DNA of 64,000 nt from JBEBXQ01 sp040391535 (GTDB lineage: Bacteria > Bacteroidota > Bacteroidia > Cytophagales > Spirosomataceae). This document shows, piece by piece, positions 34,946-43,842 of the stretch (positions are counted from its first letter, which is position 1; every line of letters begins with the position of its first letter). The position numbers and the translations under genes were made by a program. The notes beneath the pieces are model-generated. The model worked only from the letters and a program-made list of their open reading frames with translations, made no database searches and had not been told where the DNA came from. The stretch is from contig JBEBXQ010000005.1 in NCBI GenBank assembly GCA_040391535.1, forward strand, positions 21,561-85,560, written 5' to 3'.

Positions 34946-35785
34946 ATGAACTATATTGAATTGAATCTGAGCCTTGTGCCGGATTTTACGGAGATTATAA
35001 CTGCCGAACTGGGAGAGTTGAACTATGAGTCATTTGTGGAAACAGATGAAGGGTTACTCGCTTATATTGTGGAACATGAATATAATGAAGAAGCAGTGAA
35101 AGCACTGGCCGACCGGTATGAAGATGCTGAAATTACGTGGCAGATGCAGGTCATAGAGCGGAAAAACTGGAATGAAGAATGGGAAAAAAGTTATCAGCCC
35201 ATTGAAATAGAGGATAAAGTGAGGGTGAGGGCTTCCTTTCATGAACCGGATGAACGCTTTGACTTTGATTTGGTAATCACACCTAAAATGTCTTTCGGGA
35301 CAGGCCATCATGAAACTACCTGGCTGGTGATGAAACAGCAGCTTACTTTACCTCATAAAGGCATTGACATACTGGACGTAGGTTGTGGAACGGGTATTCT
35401 GGCAATTCTGGCAAGGAAACTAGGCGCACATCATTTGACGGCCTTTGATATTGATGAATGGTGTATTGAAAATACCACAGAAAATTTTGAATTGAACGGG
35501 ATTGAATCTGATGCAGAGGTTTTTCAGGGAATGATCGGAGATCTGAAACCGGAAGCTATGTATGGAGGAATTCTGGCTAATATCAACAGAAATATATTAT
35601 TGCAGGATATCCCTGCATATATCAATCACCTTTTGCCCGGAGGCTGGCTTATTGTAAGCGGATTTTATGAAACGGATGCCGAAGAAATCACCGCTTGCGC
35701 TGTAAATAACGGACTTAAACCAATGCATTTTCATACCAGAAATCAGTGGGCAACGTTAGTTTTTGAGAAAGCTGACCAGGCCTAA
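34946..35785 (+). CDS. prmA: Ribosomal protein L11 methyltransferase
   Basis: The product is 279 residues. It methylates lysines and the N-terminus of L11 using SAM. The N-terminal substrate-recognition domain (about 1-70) is followed by the linker WNEEWEKSYQPI, the conserved FGTGHHETT stretch, SAM motif I DVGCGTGILAILARKLGA, acidic DIDEWCIENT and motif ANINRNILLQD. Proteins that are 280 residues long with this order are typical for Bacteroidota PrmA. It ends 11 bases before the 1569-residue gene, probably co-transcribed. Confidence 0.95.
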   Translation: MNYIELNLSLVPDFTEIITAELGELNYESFVETDEGLLAYIVEHEYNEEAVKALADRYEDAEITWQMQVIERKNWNEEWEKSYQPIEIEDKVRVRASFHEPDERFDFDLVITPKMSFGTGHHETTWLVMKQQLTLPHKGIDILDVGCGTGILAILARKLGAHHLTAFDIDEWCIENTTENFELNGIESDAEVFQGMIGDLKPEAMYGGILANINRNILLQDIPAYINHLLPGGWLIVSGFYETDAEEITACAVNNGLKPMHFHTRNQWATLVFEKADQA

Positions 35786-35796
35786 ATTACAACTGT

Positions 35797-38700
35797 ATGT
35801 GTTTGAATCGACCTCTTTCCCCTAATACCTCTTTTTTCTTTAGCAAAGGCAGTCTTTTCATGCTCCTTTGCGCGGTGAACCTCTTTTATGCGTCCTCAGC
35901 CAGGGCCCAGGCCATTCGCTTTTCAAGTGAACCCGGTGTGTTTATTGAAGAGTTTAAGAAACAAATGGCGTCGGTCGGTAATGCATCCTATGATTCTACG
36001 GCTTCCCGTTTGACTACTGTCTGGACTGCTTCCATGAACCAGGCCCAGCATACGGCCTTTATTACTACGGTCATGAATATGGCTAAAAAAGGACAGAAAA
36101 TGGGCGCCCCGTACTGGCTGATGGCCCGGAATACCACCACACTGATTAACAGCAACGGAGATATTTACGGCTTCCTGAATATGATGGAAGGCGCCAGTGC
36201 CAAATATGATCCGAATACGTTACAGCGTTTGCTTGAAACAGTCAGACGGGTGGTGGAAGACAAGCAGCTGTACAAATCGGCTCATTATAAGCTGTATCTT
36301 AACACGGGTGAATACCGTTTCAGGTTTGATGAAAGCAAGCCTGATGCCGGTACTATGCCAGCCGAGCCACTTACCGATGGTTGGGACACCCCGGCTGATT
36401 CATTACCTGTGTTACTGGCCGAGGAAGCTCTGCCGCAATTGTCAGGTGCTTTGCTGGACCTTAAAAACGTTACGTTTGGCATGGTGTCGCATCAGGATTC
36501 TGTAACTTTCGGGCCCTCAGAAGGAAGCGTTTCACTGCGGGAAGGAACATTTGTAGGAAAAGACGGAAAATTTGACTGGTCGGTAGCCGGTGATTCGTCT
36601 GTATTTGTGGAACTGCCGAAGTATACTTTTAATATAGCTTCTCCGCGACTGGCAGTGCCGGTCACCATGCTGCATTATCCTGAAAGAATAAAGGAAACCG
36701 TTGCAGGCTCTTTTGAATACAGGGGAATAAAAAGACAGGCAGGAAAAACAGCCGGTTTTCCCCGGTTTGTTTCTCAGAAAAATAATATAAATATGCCGCT
36801 TTACAGTGGCAATGTCCAGTACCGGGGAGGCGTCATGTTAACAGGAACTCAGTTGTCAGGAATGTCGGCAAATGAAGAGCCTTCTTTGCTAACCGTGAAA
36901 AAGGACAGTGTGGTGGCGTTCCGGGCATGGAGCAAAAAACTGATGATAGGGGATTCTGTAATTACTACTGATCTGGCTGCCGTATCGGTTGCACTGGGTA
37001 TCGATTCTGTTTATCATCCGGGTGTCCGGTTCCGGTATAATGACGAAGCAGGGATGCTGCGCCTGGAAAGGGCAGATAAGACTGCTTTTTCAGGGTTACC
37101 TTTTGTGGATAGCTATCATAAAATGTATATCTGGCCGGAATCGGTGCGCTGGGCTTTTCCGAAAGATGAACTGGAGTTTTACATGGTCGCCGGAAAGAAA
37201 GAGGCCAGTATGCGACTTGAATCGCACGATTATTTCAGAAAAGAACGCTTTCAGCTGATGATTAAAGAATACGGTTTTCAGCCGCTTAATATGGCCTCCG
37301 GATATATGCAAAGCCAGAAACGTACGGTGTTCTCACCTGAGGACCTCGCCACACACTTTAAAAGAGAGGTAACGGTGATCAGAAAGGCCCTGCAGAACTT
37401 AACACTGGAAGGTTATTTCCTTTATAATGAACCATCCGGACAATATAAGCTGAGCCGTAAAGGGATGATGTATGTACTGGCCAATACCGATAAAAGTGAT
37501 TATGATAATTTTCAGATCATTTCCAGGTTTCAGGCTAATGAAGAGCTTGCCAATGCCACTATTAATATGAAAGATACCCTGCTGACCGTCAGGGGAGTGG
37601 AGAGTTTCATCGTAAGTGATACCCTGAAAATATCGGCGACTCCTTCTGACAAAAAGGTGGTCATCGGGAGAAACAGAGGATTTACAGTGAACGGTCAATT
37701 GGTTTCATCCAATTTCAGATTTACGGGCCGCGGACTGAAATTTAATTACGATCAGTTCTTCGTCAATATGAATGAAGTAGATTCCATTACCTATACGCCA
37801 CAGGAGAAATATGCACAGGGGATGTCGGCCGAGGTAGGCGGACATGTGAATTATGACAAAGGCGGAACTTTTTACCTGAGTGATCCGAAAAATAAATCAG
37901 GAAAGCAAAAGGGAGGAAAATCTCCGCGCATGGTGGTGGAAGACGGTATGACCGTATATTTTGATCAGCCTGCACGTGGCGATTTGAAGTATCCTAAAGA
38001 AGTGTTTTTCAAAGTGCCTTCTCTGGATATTGATAACCTTGACAAGAGGGATATCGTTTTTAATGGTGTCTTTAATTCCGATGGTATTACAGATCCGATT
38101 GAAACGACCCTGAAAAGTATGGAAGACAATTCCCTCGGTTTTCAGTACCGTCCGGCATCAGGACAGATGAACCTCTATGAAGGGAAAGCAAAAGTAACTC
38201 TGAAGGAAGATCTCGTAATGGATAACCGCGGACTCTTTACCAAAGGAGAACTGAACTATATGACTGCCAGTTTTTCTGCCGACAGCATATTACTGACGAC
38301 AGATTCACTGATTGCTCAGGGAGCGAAGGCTCAGATAAAGGAAGGAACCGTCAAAAATGCCTATTTCCCTGCCGTTGACATTTCGGGATATACCCTGAAC
38401 TGGTTTCCTGAAAGTGACAGTATGTTACTGGCTACGCGCGAAAAGGACTTTGAGTTTTATAAAGGGACGACAAAGTTTGCCGGCAATATGCTGTTGCGTT
38501 CAAGTGGATTATACGGACAAGGTAACATCACCCGAAAGGACAGTGAATTTTCTTCGCAGGATATTAAATTTGATAAAACCGGGCTGAAGGCCACTAATGC
38601 TGTATTTTCGGTTTTAGGGAAAAACAGAGAAGAAAGGCCGCTTTTACTCGGTAAGGGAGTCAATGTTGATTTTGATATAACACAGAATAAAGCATCGCTT

Positions 38701-40506
38701 TCGACCGCTCAGGATGGATTTGAAACAGATTCTGCGGGGTTTGAGTTTCCGTATGCGGCATACCGGACTTCCATTAATGAAGCAGTATGGGATCTGAATA
38801 AAAAGCAGATAGCGATGAAAGGAGATATAGAAACTTCTACGTTTTCTGCATTGGCTGAAGATCAGGAAGGACTGACTTTCAAGGCCACAGGGGCTCTGTA
38901 TGATATTGAAAAAAAGAGCCTGGCGGTGTCAGGTGTCCCGGGCATTTATACAGCAGATGTGAAAATAATTCCGGACAAAGGGAATGTGGAAATAGAAAGT
39001 AATGGCCGTTTAAAGGAGCTCACCAATGCAAGAATTGAAATCGATACGCTGAATAGTTCGCACCGGCTGAGAGATGCCAGCATCAGGATTACTTCACGGA
39101 ATCACTTTGAAGGCTCGGCTACCTATGAATTTATTACAGCCCGCCAGGATACGTTCCCGATCAAAATGGAAAATTTTGAATTGCTCGAAGTACCGGCTGC
39201 GGCATCCGCAGCGAAGGGCCGGAAAGCAACGGAAGTCAATGAGCCCATCCGCTATTATACTACAGCCAAAGCTTCTGTAGGGCAGGATAACGAACTGACC
39301 CTTTCGCCGAAAATGCAGTTTAAAGGAGACATCAGCCTGATTGCCTATGAGCCCTCATTACGGTTGGATGGTTTCATCAGACCGATGATCAAGGCACGTC
39401 CGGGACTGGAAAGTTCATGGATCACCTATAAGGAAGCTCCGGGTGACACGATTACGATTAAGGTAGACGAAAATCTGAAAAATGAGATTGAGGAGCCGAT
39501 GTTTGCAGGATTACACTTTAATGCGCTGGGCGATCTGTATCCTACTTTTATGTCGCTCAAAGAAACCCCCAGAGACCATGATATTTATACAGCCAAAGGG
39601 CGGATGCTGTTTGACGAGGAGGAAAAAGTATTCAGGATTCTGCCTGCCGCAGGCGATGACGGGCTGGTTGATGAATCGAAAATTATGACCTTTGACGATC
39701 AGAGCGGAGATATGTCCCTCAATGGAAAACTGAAGCTGATTCCTTCAGACTGGCTCACAGCCGCTGGTAAGGCAGACGTGCAGGTAGACAGTATAAAGGT
39801 TGATTTAAATACGATACTGCTTTTTAAGCTGCCGGGTCTGGCTCCGTTATTACCCGATATTTCTGCAAAGATTGTACAAACGAACCTGGATGAGCAGAAC
39901 AGTGACGCGGCAGAACCGGAATTTGAGCGTCTTACCTCAAAGATATCCACCCTGATCGGCAACCGGCTTGCCGATGAATATTTCAAGAAAATAGCTGCCG
40001 AATATAAACCCTTGTTTGAAGCTTCTCCGGTATTTGCTTCTGAGATTGTCCTGTCCAATATAGATATGAAGTGGTCGCAGAAACATCATGCCTATTATTC
40101 CAATGGCAGAATAGGTCTGGCTAACCTGGGAAGAAATGATATTAATGCGGAAGTAGACGGAATGCTGGAGATCAGGAGAGGCGAAATGGGCGATGAGTTC
40201 AGCCTGTACCTGGAAGTGTCATCAGATGTATGGTATTTTTTTGATTTCAGGCAGGGAGAGCTGGGATTGGTATCGTCTCAGTATGAGTTCAATGACAAAA
40301 TCATGACTGCGTCTGGTAATAATAAATCAAAAGATTTTCCTATTTTTCCGGTTGATATGCAAGAAAAGACTATGTTTGTGGATCGGTTTTCGGATTTGTA
40401 CCAACCTGCCATGAAAAAGCTGCTCAAAGAGAAAGCGGCCCAGAAAAAAGCAGAACAGGTTAAGAAAGTACAAAAGAAAAAGGCAGAGGAAGCGGAAGGA
40501 TTCTGA
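35797..40506 (+). CDS. Very large exported protein of unknown function (1569 residues)
   Basis: I do not recognise the family. A signal peptide (about 1-38, hydrophobic FMLLCAVNLFYASSARAQA) predicts export. The first part (about 40-180) is helical with an EEFKKQM stretch, MAKKGQKMGAPYWLMARN and LLETVRRVVEDKQLYKS. From about 200 to 1480 the sequence is dominated by short alternating strands with recurring patterns such as LYGQGNITRKDSEFSSQDIKF, reminiscent of stacked beta sheets in OstA/AsmA-like lipid-transfer proteins (inference). The end is a Lys/Glu-rich tail, KKLLKEKAAQKKAEQVKK. No type IX sorting domain and no beta-barrel aromatic end are seen. It follows prmA by 11 bases and lies 72 bases before plsY. 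A periplasmic or envelope location is likely. Confidence 0.85.
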   Translation: MCLNRPLSPNTSFFFSKGSLFMLLCAVNLFYASSARAQAIRFSSEPGVFIEEFKKQMASVGNASYDSTASRLTTVWTASMNQAQHTAFITTVMNMAKKGQKMGAPYWLMARNTTTLINSNGDIYGFLNMMEGASAKYDPNTLQRLLETVRRVVEDKQLYKSAHYKLYLNTGEYRFRFDESKPDAGTMPAEPLTDGWDTPADSLPVLLAEEALPQLSGALLDLKNVTFGMVSHQDSVTFGPSEGSVSLREGTFVGKDGKFDWSVAGDSSVFVELPKYTFNIASPRLAVPVTMLHYPERIKETVAGSFEYRGIKRQAGKTAGFPRFVSQKNNINMPLYSGNVQYRGGVMLTGTQLSGMSANEEPSLLTVKKDSVVAFRAWSKKLMIGDSVITTDLAAVSVALGIDSVYHPGVRFRYNDEAGMLRLERADKTAFSGLPFVDSYHKMYIWPESVRWAFPKDELEFYMVAGKKEASMRLESHDYFRKERFQLMIKEYGFQPLNMASGYMQSQKRTVFSPEDLATHFKREVTVIRKALQNLTLEGYFLYNEPSGQYKLSRKGMMYVLANTDKSDYDNFQIISRFQANEELANATINMKDTLLTVRGVESFIVSDTLKISATPSDKKVVIGRNRGFTVNGQLVSSNFRFTGRGLKFNYDQFFVNMNEVDSITYTPQEKYAQGMSAEVGGHVNYDKGGTFYLSDPKNKSGKQKGGKSPRMVVEDGMTVYFDQPARGDLKYPKEVFFKVPSLDIDNLDKRDIVFNGVFNSDGITDPIETTLKSMEDNSLGFQYRPASGQMNLYEGKAKVTLKEDLVMDNRGLFTKGELNYMTASFSADSILLTTDSLIAQGAKAQIKEGTVKNAYFPAVDISGYTLNWFPESDSMLLATREKDFEFYKGTTKFAGNMLLRSSGLYGQGNITRKDSEFSSQDIKFDKTGLKATNAVFSVLGKNREERPLLLGKGVNVDFDITQNKASLSTAQDGFETDSAGFEFPYAAYRTSINEAVWDLNKKQIAMKGDIETSTFSALAEDQEGLTFKATGALYDIEKKSLAVSGVPGIYTADVKIIPDKGNVEIESNGRLKELTNARIEIDTLNSSHRLRDASIRITSRNHFEGSATYEFITARQDTFPIKMENFELLEVPAAASAAKGRKATEVNEPIRYYTTAKASVGQDNELTLSPKMQFKGDISLIAYEPSLRLDGFIRPMIKARPGLESSWITYKEAPGDTITIKVDENLKNEIEEPMFAGLHFNALGDLYPTFMSLKETPRDHDIYTAKGRMLFDEEEKVFRILPAAGDDGLVDESKIMTFDDQSGDMSLNGKLKLIPSDWLTAAGKADVQVDSIKVDLNTILLFKLPGLAPLLPDISAKIVQTNLDEQNSDAAEPEFERLTSKISTLIGNRLADEYFKKIAAEYKPLFEASPVFASEIVLSNIDMKWSQKHHAYYSNGRIGLANLGRNDINAEVDGMLEIRRGEMGDEFSLYLEVSSDVWYFFDFRQGELGLVSSQYEFNDKIMTASGNNKSKDFPIFPVDMQEKTMFVDRFSDLYQPAMKKLLKEKAAQKKAEQVKKVQKKKAEEAEGF

Positions 40507-40578
40507 CCGGTGATATTGTATAGCATATAATTTTTTTGTAAATTATTCCGTTTTTAAAGTATAACTAAAAATTATTCA

Positions 40579-41220
40579 ATGAGCCTTTTAGTATTTTCTG
40601 TAACCGCATTTTTTGCATATCTTCTTGGTTCAATCCCATCATCGGTATGGTATGGTCTGGGTTATTTCGGACTTGACGTAAGAAAATATGGCAGTGGAAA
40701 TGCCGGTGCTACAAATACTTTCCGGGTACTGGGAAAAAGAGCCGGTGTAATTGTGATGCTGATTGACGTTCTGAAAGGATGGACAGCCGCATCGCTGGCA
40801 ACCTTGCTTTATTATTTTCAGTTTATCGAACAGACAGATGTACTCACTTACCGGATCATTTTTGGTATTATTGCCGTGTTCGGGCACTTGTTTCCCATCT
40901 TTGTGAAATTTAAGGGAGGGAAAGGAGTGGCAACACTTTTAGGAATGGTGCTGGCTGTGCAACCAGAGCTGGCATTGGTTTGTATTGGTGTTTTTCTCCT
41001 TACACTGATATCTTCACAGTACGTTTCGCTAAGTTCTATACTGGCTACGCTGGCCTTCCCGATATTGTCGCTTTTCGGGCTGTTCGGGCCTGCTGAAACC
41101 ATTACTGTGGTTTTCGGTTTTGCCATGTTTATTCTTGTCGTAGCTACGCACCAGAAGAACATCGGGCGTATCTTGAACGGAAGCGAAAGCAGAGTGGATA
41201 TCTTCAGGAAAAAGCGATAA
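40579..41220 (+). CDS. plsY: Acyl-phosphate:glycerol-3-phosphate acyltransferase
   Basis: The product is 213 residues with about five membrane helices. It makes lysophosphatidic acid from acyl phosphate, the first step of phospholipid synthesis. The three conserved loops are visible: GSIPSSVWYGL, KYGSGNAGATNTFRVLGKRAGV and KFKGGKGVATLLG, with HQKNIGRILNGSE near the end. No plsX is adjacent. A terminator follows. Confidence 0.96.
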   Translation: MSLLVFSVTAFFAYLLGSIPSSVWYGLGYFGLDVRKYGSGNAGATNTFRVLGKRAGVIVMLIDVLKGWTAASLATLLYYFQFIEQTDVLTYRIIFGIIAVFGHLFPIFVKFKGGKGVATLLGMVLAVQPELALVCIGVFLLTLISSQYVSLSSILATLAFPILSLFGLFGPAETITVVFGFAMFILVVATHQKNIGRILNGSESRVDIFRKKR

Positions 41221-41251
41221 GAGATTTATTTAAATGATATGAAGGATAGTT

Positions 41252-41284
41252 AAAAACCTTCCGGGTATTTCCGGGAGGTTTTTC
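41252..41284 (+). terminator. Terminator after plsY
   Basis: AAAAACCTTCCGGG pairs with CCGGGAGGTTTTT (one mismatch-like asymmetry), with T at the end. Confidence 0.75.
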
Positions 41285-41348
41285 GTATTTTGCGGCCTGT
41301 TAAGAAAAAGTTATTGATCATAACTGAGTAAACGAAAATCACTTCACG

Positions 41349-42713
41349 ATGAAAGAGTATATAAATAAAAACCAGGAGAGATTTCTGAACGAACTTTTCG
41401 ATCTGTTAAGAATTCCGTCTGTCAGCGCTGATTCAGCTTTTAAAGAAGATACCCGTAAAGCTGCCGAATTTGTTAAGGATAGTATACTGAAAGCAGGGGC
41501 CGACAAAGCTGAATTGTACGAAACTCCGGGTCATCCGGTGGTGTATGGTGAGAAAATCATAGACCCGGCTTTGCCCACGGTGCTGGTATATGGCCACTAT
41601 GATGTGCAGCCGGCTGACCCTTACGAACTCTGGAACTCACCTCCTTTTGAACCTGTCATTAAAAATGAACGGATTTATGCGCGGGGAGCCTGTGATGACA
41701 AAGGGCAGTTTTATATGCATATCAAGGCCCTTGAAACCATGATTGAAACGGGTAATCTGACCTGTAATGTAAAAATCATGATTGAAGGAGAAGAAGAAGT
41801 GGGATCGGATCATCTGGGCGATTTTGTGAAGGCCCACAAGGATATGCTGAAATGTGATACCATTCTGATCTCCGATACCAGTATTATTGCCAACGACGTT
41901 CCTTCGGTGGAGGTAGGCTTACGCGGACTGACTTATCTTGAAGTGGAAGTTACAGGCGCCAACCGCGATCTGCACTCCGGCGTGTATGGCGGGGCAGTCG
42001 CAAATCCGATCAACGTATTGTGCGAAATGATTGCTTCCCTGAAAGATGAAAACGGGCATATTACCATACCTGGTTTTTATGATCATGTCATTGAATTAAC
42101 ACCGGAAGAAAGAAAAGCGCTGAATGACGCACCGTTTGATCTGGCAGAATATAAAAAAGATCTTTCCATTGAGGATGTAGCCGGGGAAGCAGGCTATACA
42201 ACCCTGGAAAGAACGTCTGTCAGGCCAACACTGGATGTGAACGGTATCTGGGGCGGTTATACCGGAGAAGGAGCCAAAACGGTTTTGCCTTCCAAAGCCT
42301 ATGCTAAAATATCCATGCGGCTGGTACCTAACCAGACAGACAAAGAAATTGAAGATCTCTTTACAGCCCATTTTAATAAAATAGCACCTGCTTCGGTAAA
42401 AATAGTGGTCAAACCGCATCACGGCGGCTTGCCATATCTTACCCCAACTGACTCGACCGAATATGCAGCGGCAGCTTTGGCTATGGAGGAATCATTCGGA
42501 AAGAAACCGATCCCTACACGCGGTGGCGGCAGTATCCCTATCGTGGCTTTATTTGAGCAGGAACTGGGTGTAAAAAGTGTACTTATGGGCTTTGGCCTGG
42601 ACATTGATGCCCTGCATTCGCCTAATGAGAGTTATGGCCTTTTTAATTTCTATAAAGGAATAGAAACCATACCATTGTTCTTTAAGCATTATGCAAAGCT
42701 GAAAGCAGAGTAG
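41349..42713 (+). CDS. M20 family dipeptidase / metallopeptidase
   Basis: The product is 454 residues, cytosolic, without a signal peptide. The two-zinc active site is indicated by VYGHYDVQP (His83, Asp85), the bridging Asp in ARGACDDKGQ, and the general base Glu in MIEGEEEVGS. The lid/dimerisation domain lies in the middle (about 200-340) and the C-terminal ligand histidine in DALHSPNESYG. This is the PepV/carnosinase-like subgroup that cleaves dipeptides. It stands between a terminator and the rplU promoter and is probably monocistronic. Confidence 0.93.
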   Translation: MKEYINKNQERFLNELFDLLRIPSVSADSAFKEDTRKAAEFVKDSILKAGADKAELYETPGHPVVYGEKIIDPALPTVLVYGHYDVQPADPYELWNSPPFEPVIKNERIYARGACDDKGQFYMHIKALETMIETGNLTCNVKIMIEGEEEVGSDHLGDFVKAHKDMLKCDTILISDTSIIANDVPSVEVGLRGLTYLEVEVTGANRDLHSGVYGGAVANPINVLCEMIASLKDENGHITIPGFYDHVIELTPEERKALNDAPFDLAEYKKDLSIEDVAGEAGYTTLERTSVRPTLDVNGIWGGYTGEGAKTVLPSKAYAKISMRLVPNQTDKEIEDLFTAHFNKIAPASVKIVVKPHHGGLPYLTPTDSTEYAAAALAMEESFGKKPIPTRGGGSIPIVALFEQELGVKSVLMGFGLDIDALHSPNESYGLFNFYKGIETIPLFFKHYAKLKAE

Positions 42714-42784
42714 AAAAGAAACTGGGACAAAGGATAAGCGGCTAATTTACAGTGATAAAATTGTTGTTTTATTTTATCCTCATA

Positions 42785-42815
42785 TTGATTCTTTTTAAAA
42801 AAAGGAATATCTTTG
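42785..42815 (+). promoter_or_regulatory. Promoter of the rplU-rpmA operon
   Basis: TTG at 42785-42787, a 20-base spacer, then TATCTTTG at 42808-42815 (exact TAnnTTTG), 41 bases before the rplU ATG. Confidence 0.65.
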
Positions 42816-42855
42816 CACCTCTTTTGAGGAAAACAAATTATATCAAAACGTAATT

Positions 42856-43167
42856 ATGTACGCAATAGTAGAAATCGCAGGTCAGCAATTTAAAGTAGAG
42901 AAGGGCCAGGAAATCTTCACGCACAGGCTTGAAGGTGACGTGGACGCTGCGCTTGCATTCGATAAAGTCCTCCTGGTAGATAACGGAGGCGATGTAACCA
43001 TCGGAGCACCGGTTATTTCCGGAGCGGCTGTTAATGTAACCATCCTTGAACACCTTAAAGGTGAAAAAGTGATTGTTTTCAAGAAAAAACGTCGTAAAGG
43101 ATACCGTGTAAGAAACGGTCACCGTCAGTATCTGACCAAAGTCCGTATTGACAGCATCGCAGTATAA
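42856..43167 (+). CDS. rplU: Large ribosomal subunit protein bL21
   Basis: The product is 103 residues, normal for bL21, with the family start MYAIVEIAGQQFKVEKGQEI, the middle VLLVDNGGDVTIGAPVISGA and the basic RNA-binding end FKKKRRKGYRVRNGHRQYLTKVRI. It binds domain I of 23S rRNA near bL20. A clear promoter precedes it and rpmA follows after 59 bases. Confidence 0.98.
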   Translation: MYAIVEIAGQQFKVEKGQEIFTHRLEGDVDAALAFDKVLLVDNGGDVTIGAPVISGAAVNVTILEHLKGEKVIVFKKKRRKGYRVRNGHRQYLTKVRIDSIAV

Positions 43168-43226
43168 TTGCTGGCGATACAAGTTTTAAAGTAAGCATTT
43201 TTCAAAACAAAAATAGTTAAGAAACC

Positions 43227-43493
43227 ATGGCACACAAGAAAGGTGTAGGTAGTTCCAAAAACGGCCGTGACTCACATAGTAAGCGCCTTGGCGTTAAATT
43301 GTTCGGTGGAGAAGTGGCAAAAGCAGGAAGCATCCTGGTTCGTCAGCGTGGTACAAAACACAATCCCGGACGTAACGTTGGTATTGGCCGTGATCATACC
43401 TTATTCGCTTTGATCGACGGAAAAGTAGTATTCAAAAAAACAGCCGATAAATCTTTCGTACACATTGAGCCTTCTGAAGTAGCTCAGGCGTAA
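43227..43493 (+). CDS. rpmA: Large ribosomal subunit protein bL27
   Basis: The product is 88 residues. The start MAHKKGVGSSKNGRDSHSKRLG is the mature bL27 N-terminus that reaches the peptidyl-transferase centre; there is no cleavable N-terminal extension as found in some Firmicutes. The body has RQRGTKHNPGRNVGIGRDHTLFALIDG. It is co-transcribed with rplU. No obg gene follows, unlike in many other bacteria. Confidence 0.98.
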   Translation: MAHKKGVGSSKNGRDSHSKRLGVKLFGGEVAKAGSILVRQRGTKHNPGRNVGIGRDHTLFALIDGKVVFKKTADKSFVHIEPSEVAQA

Positions 43494-43515
43494 TCGTATT
43501 TGATTTATTGATACA

Positions 43516-43553
43516 AAAATAAGGTTGTCCGGAAGCGGGCAACCTTATTTTGC
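43516..43553 (+). terminator. Terminator of the rplU-rpmA operon
   Basis: AAAATAAGGTTG (43516-43527) pairs perfectly with CAACCTTATTTT (43540-43551). Confidence 0.8.
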
Positions 43554-43655
43554 TTTCAGGAGGTTTGTGGTATATAAATAGCGCTAGCCCGGGATAAGCT
43601 TACGATCTGAAAATATCACTCATCCAGGGTTTTATAAGTGTCATCTTCTTCCTGC

Positions 43656-43744
43656 TTCTATAATCATTCCACCACTTCGTGGTTATTTTTAAGTCCGAAG
43701 GACTGAGAGGATTATAGAAACTGTTCATTTAACTGCGAAGCAGT
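43656..43744. repeat. Nested palindromic element (10-bp inverted repeat around two GAA/TTC triloop hairpins, plus a third)
   Basis: TTCTATAATC at 43656-43665 is the reverse complement of GATTATAGAA at 43710-43719. Inside lie two 13-base hairpins with 5-bp stems: ACCAC-TTC-GTGGT (43671-43683) and AGTCC-GAA-GGACT (43692-43704). A third of the same build, ACTGC-GAA-GCAGT, is at 43732-43744. The first loop is TTC, so all three carry GAA on one strand. The fold would be cloverleaf-like. Only one copy lies in the window. It resembles short palindromic intergenic repeats (REP-like), or a structured RNA. It lies between the rpmA terminator and the GH42-like gene; the rest of 43554-43842 holds nothing I recognise. 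Confidence 0.7.
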
Positions 43745-43842
43745 GACAGGATCCTGAACCCGAACTTGACGTTAAATATTATCAGGTAAGCAGTAGAGAC
43801 TGCCATTACGAAGTCTTAATAGTCTGCAAACCCGGATTACTG

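Noticed and set aside
43671..43744. Three evenly built hairpins considered as a short CRISPR array
   Set aside because: The stems differ in sequence, the units are 13 bases, the spacing is uneven and no cas gene is in the window.
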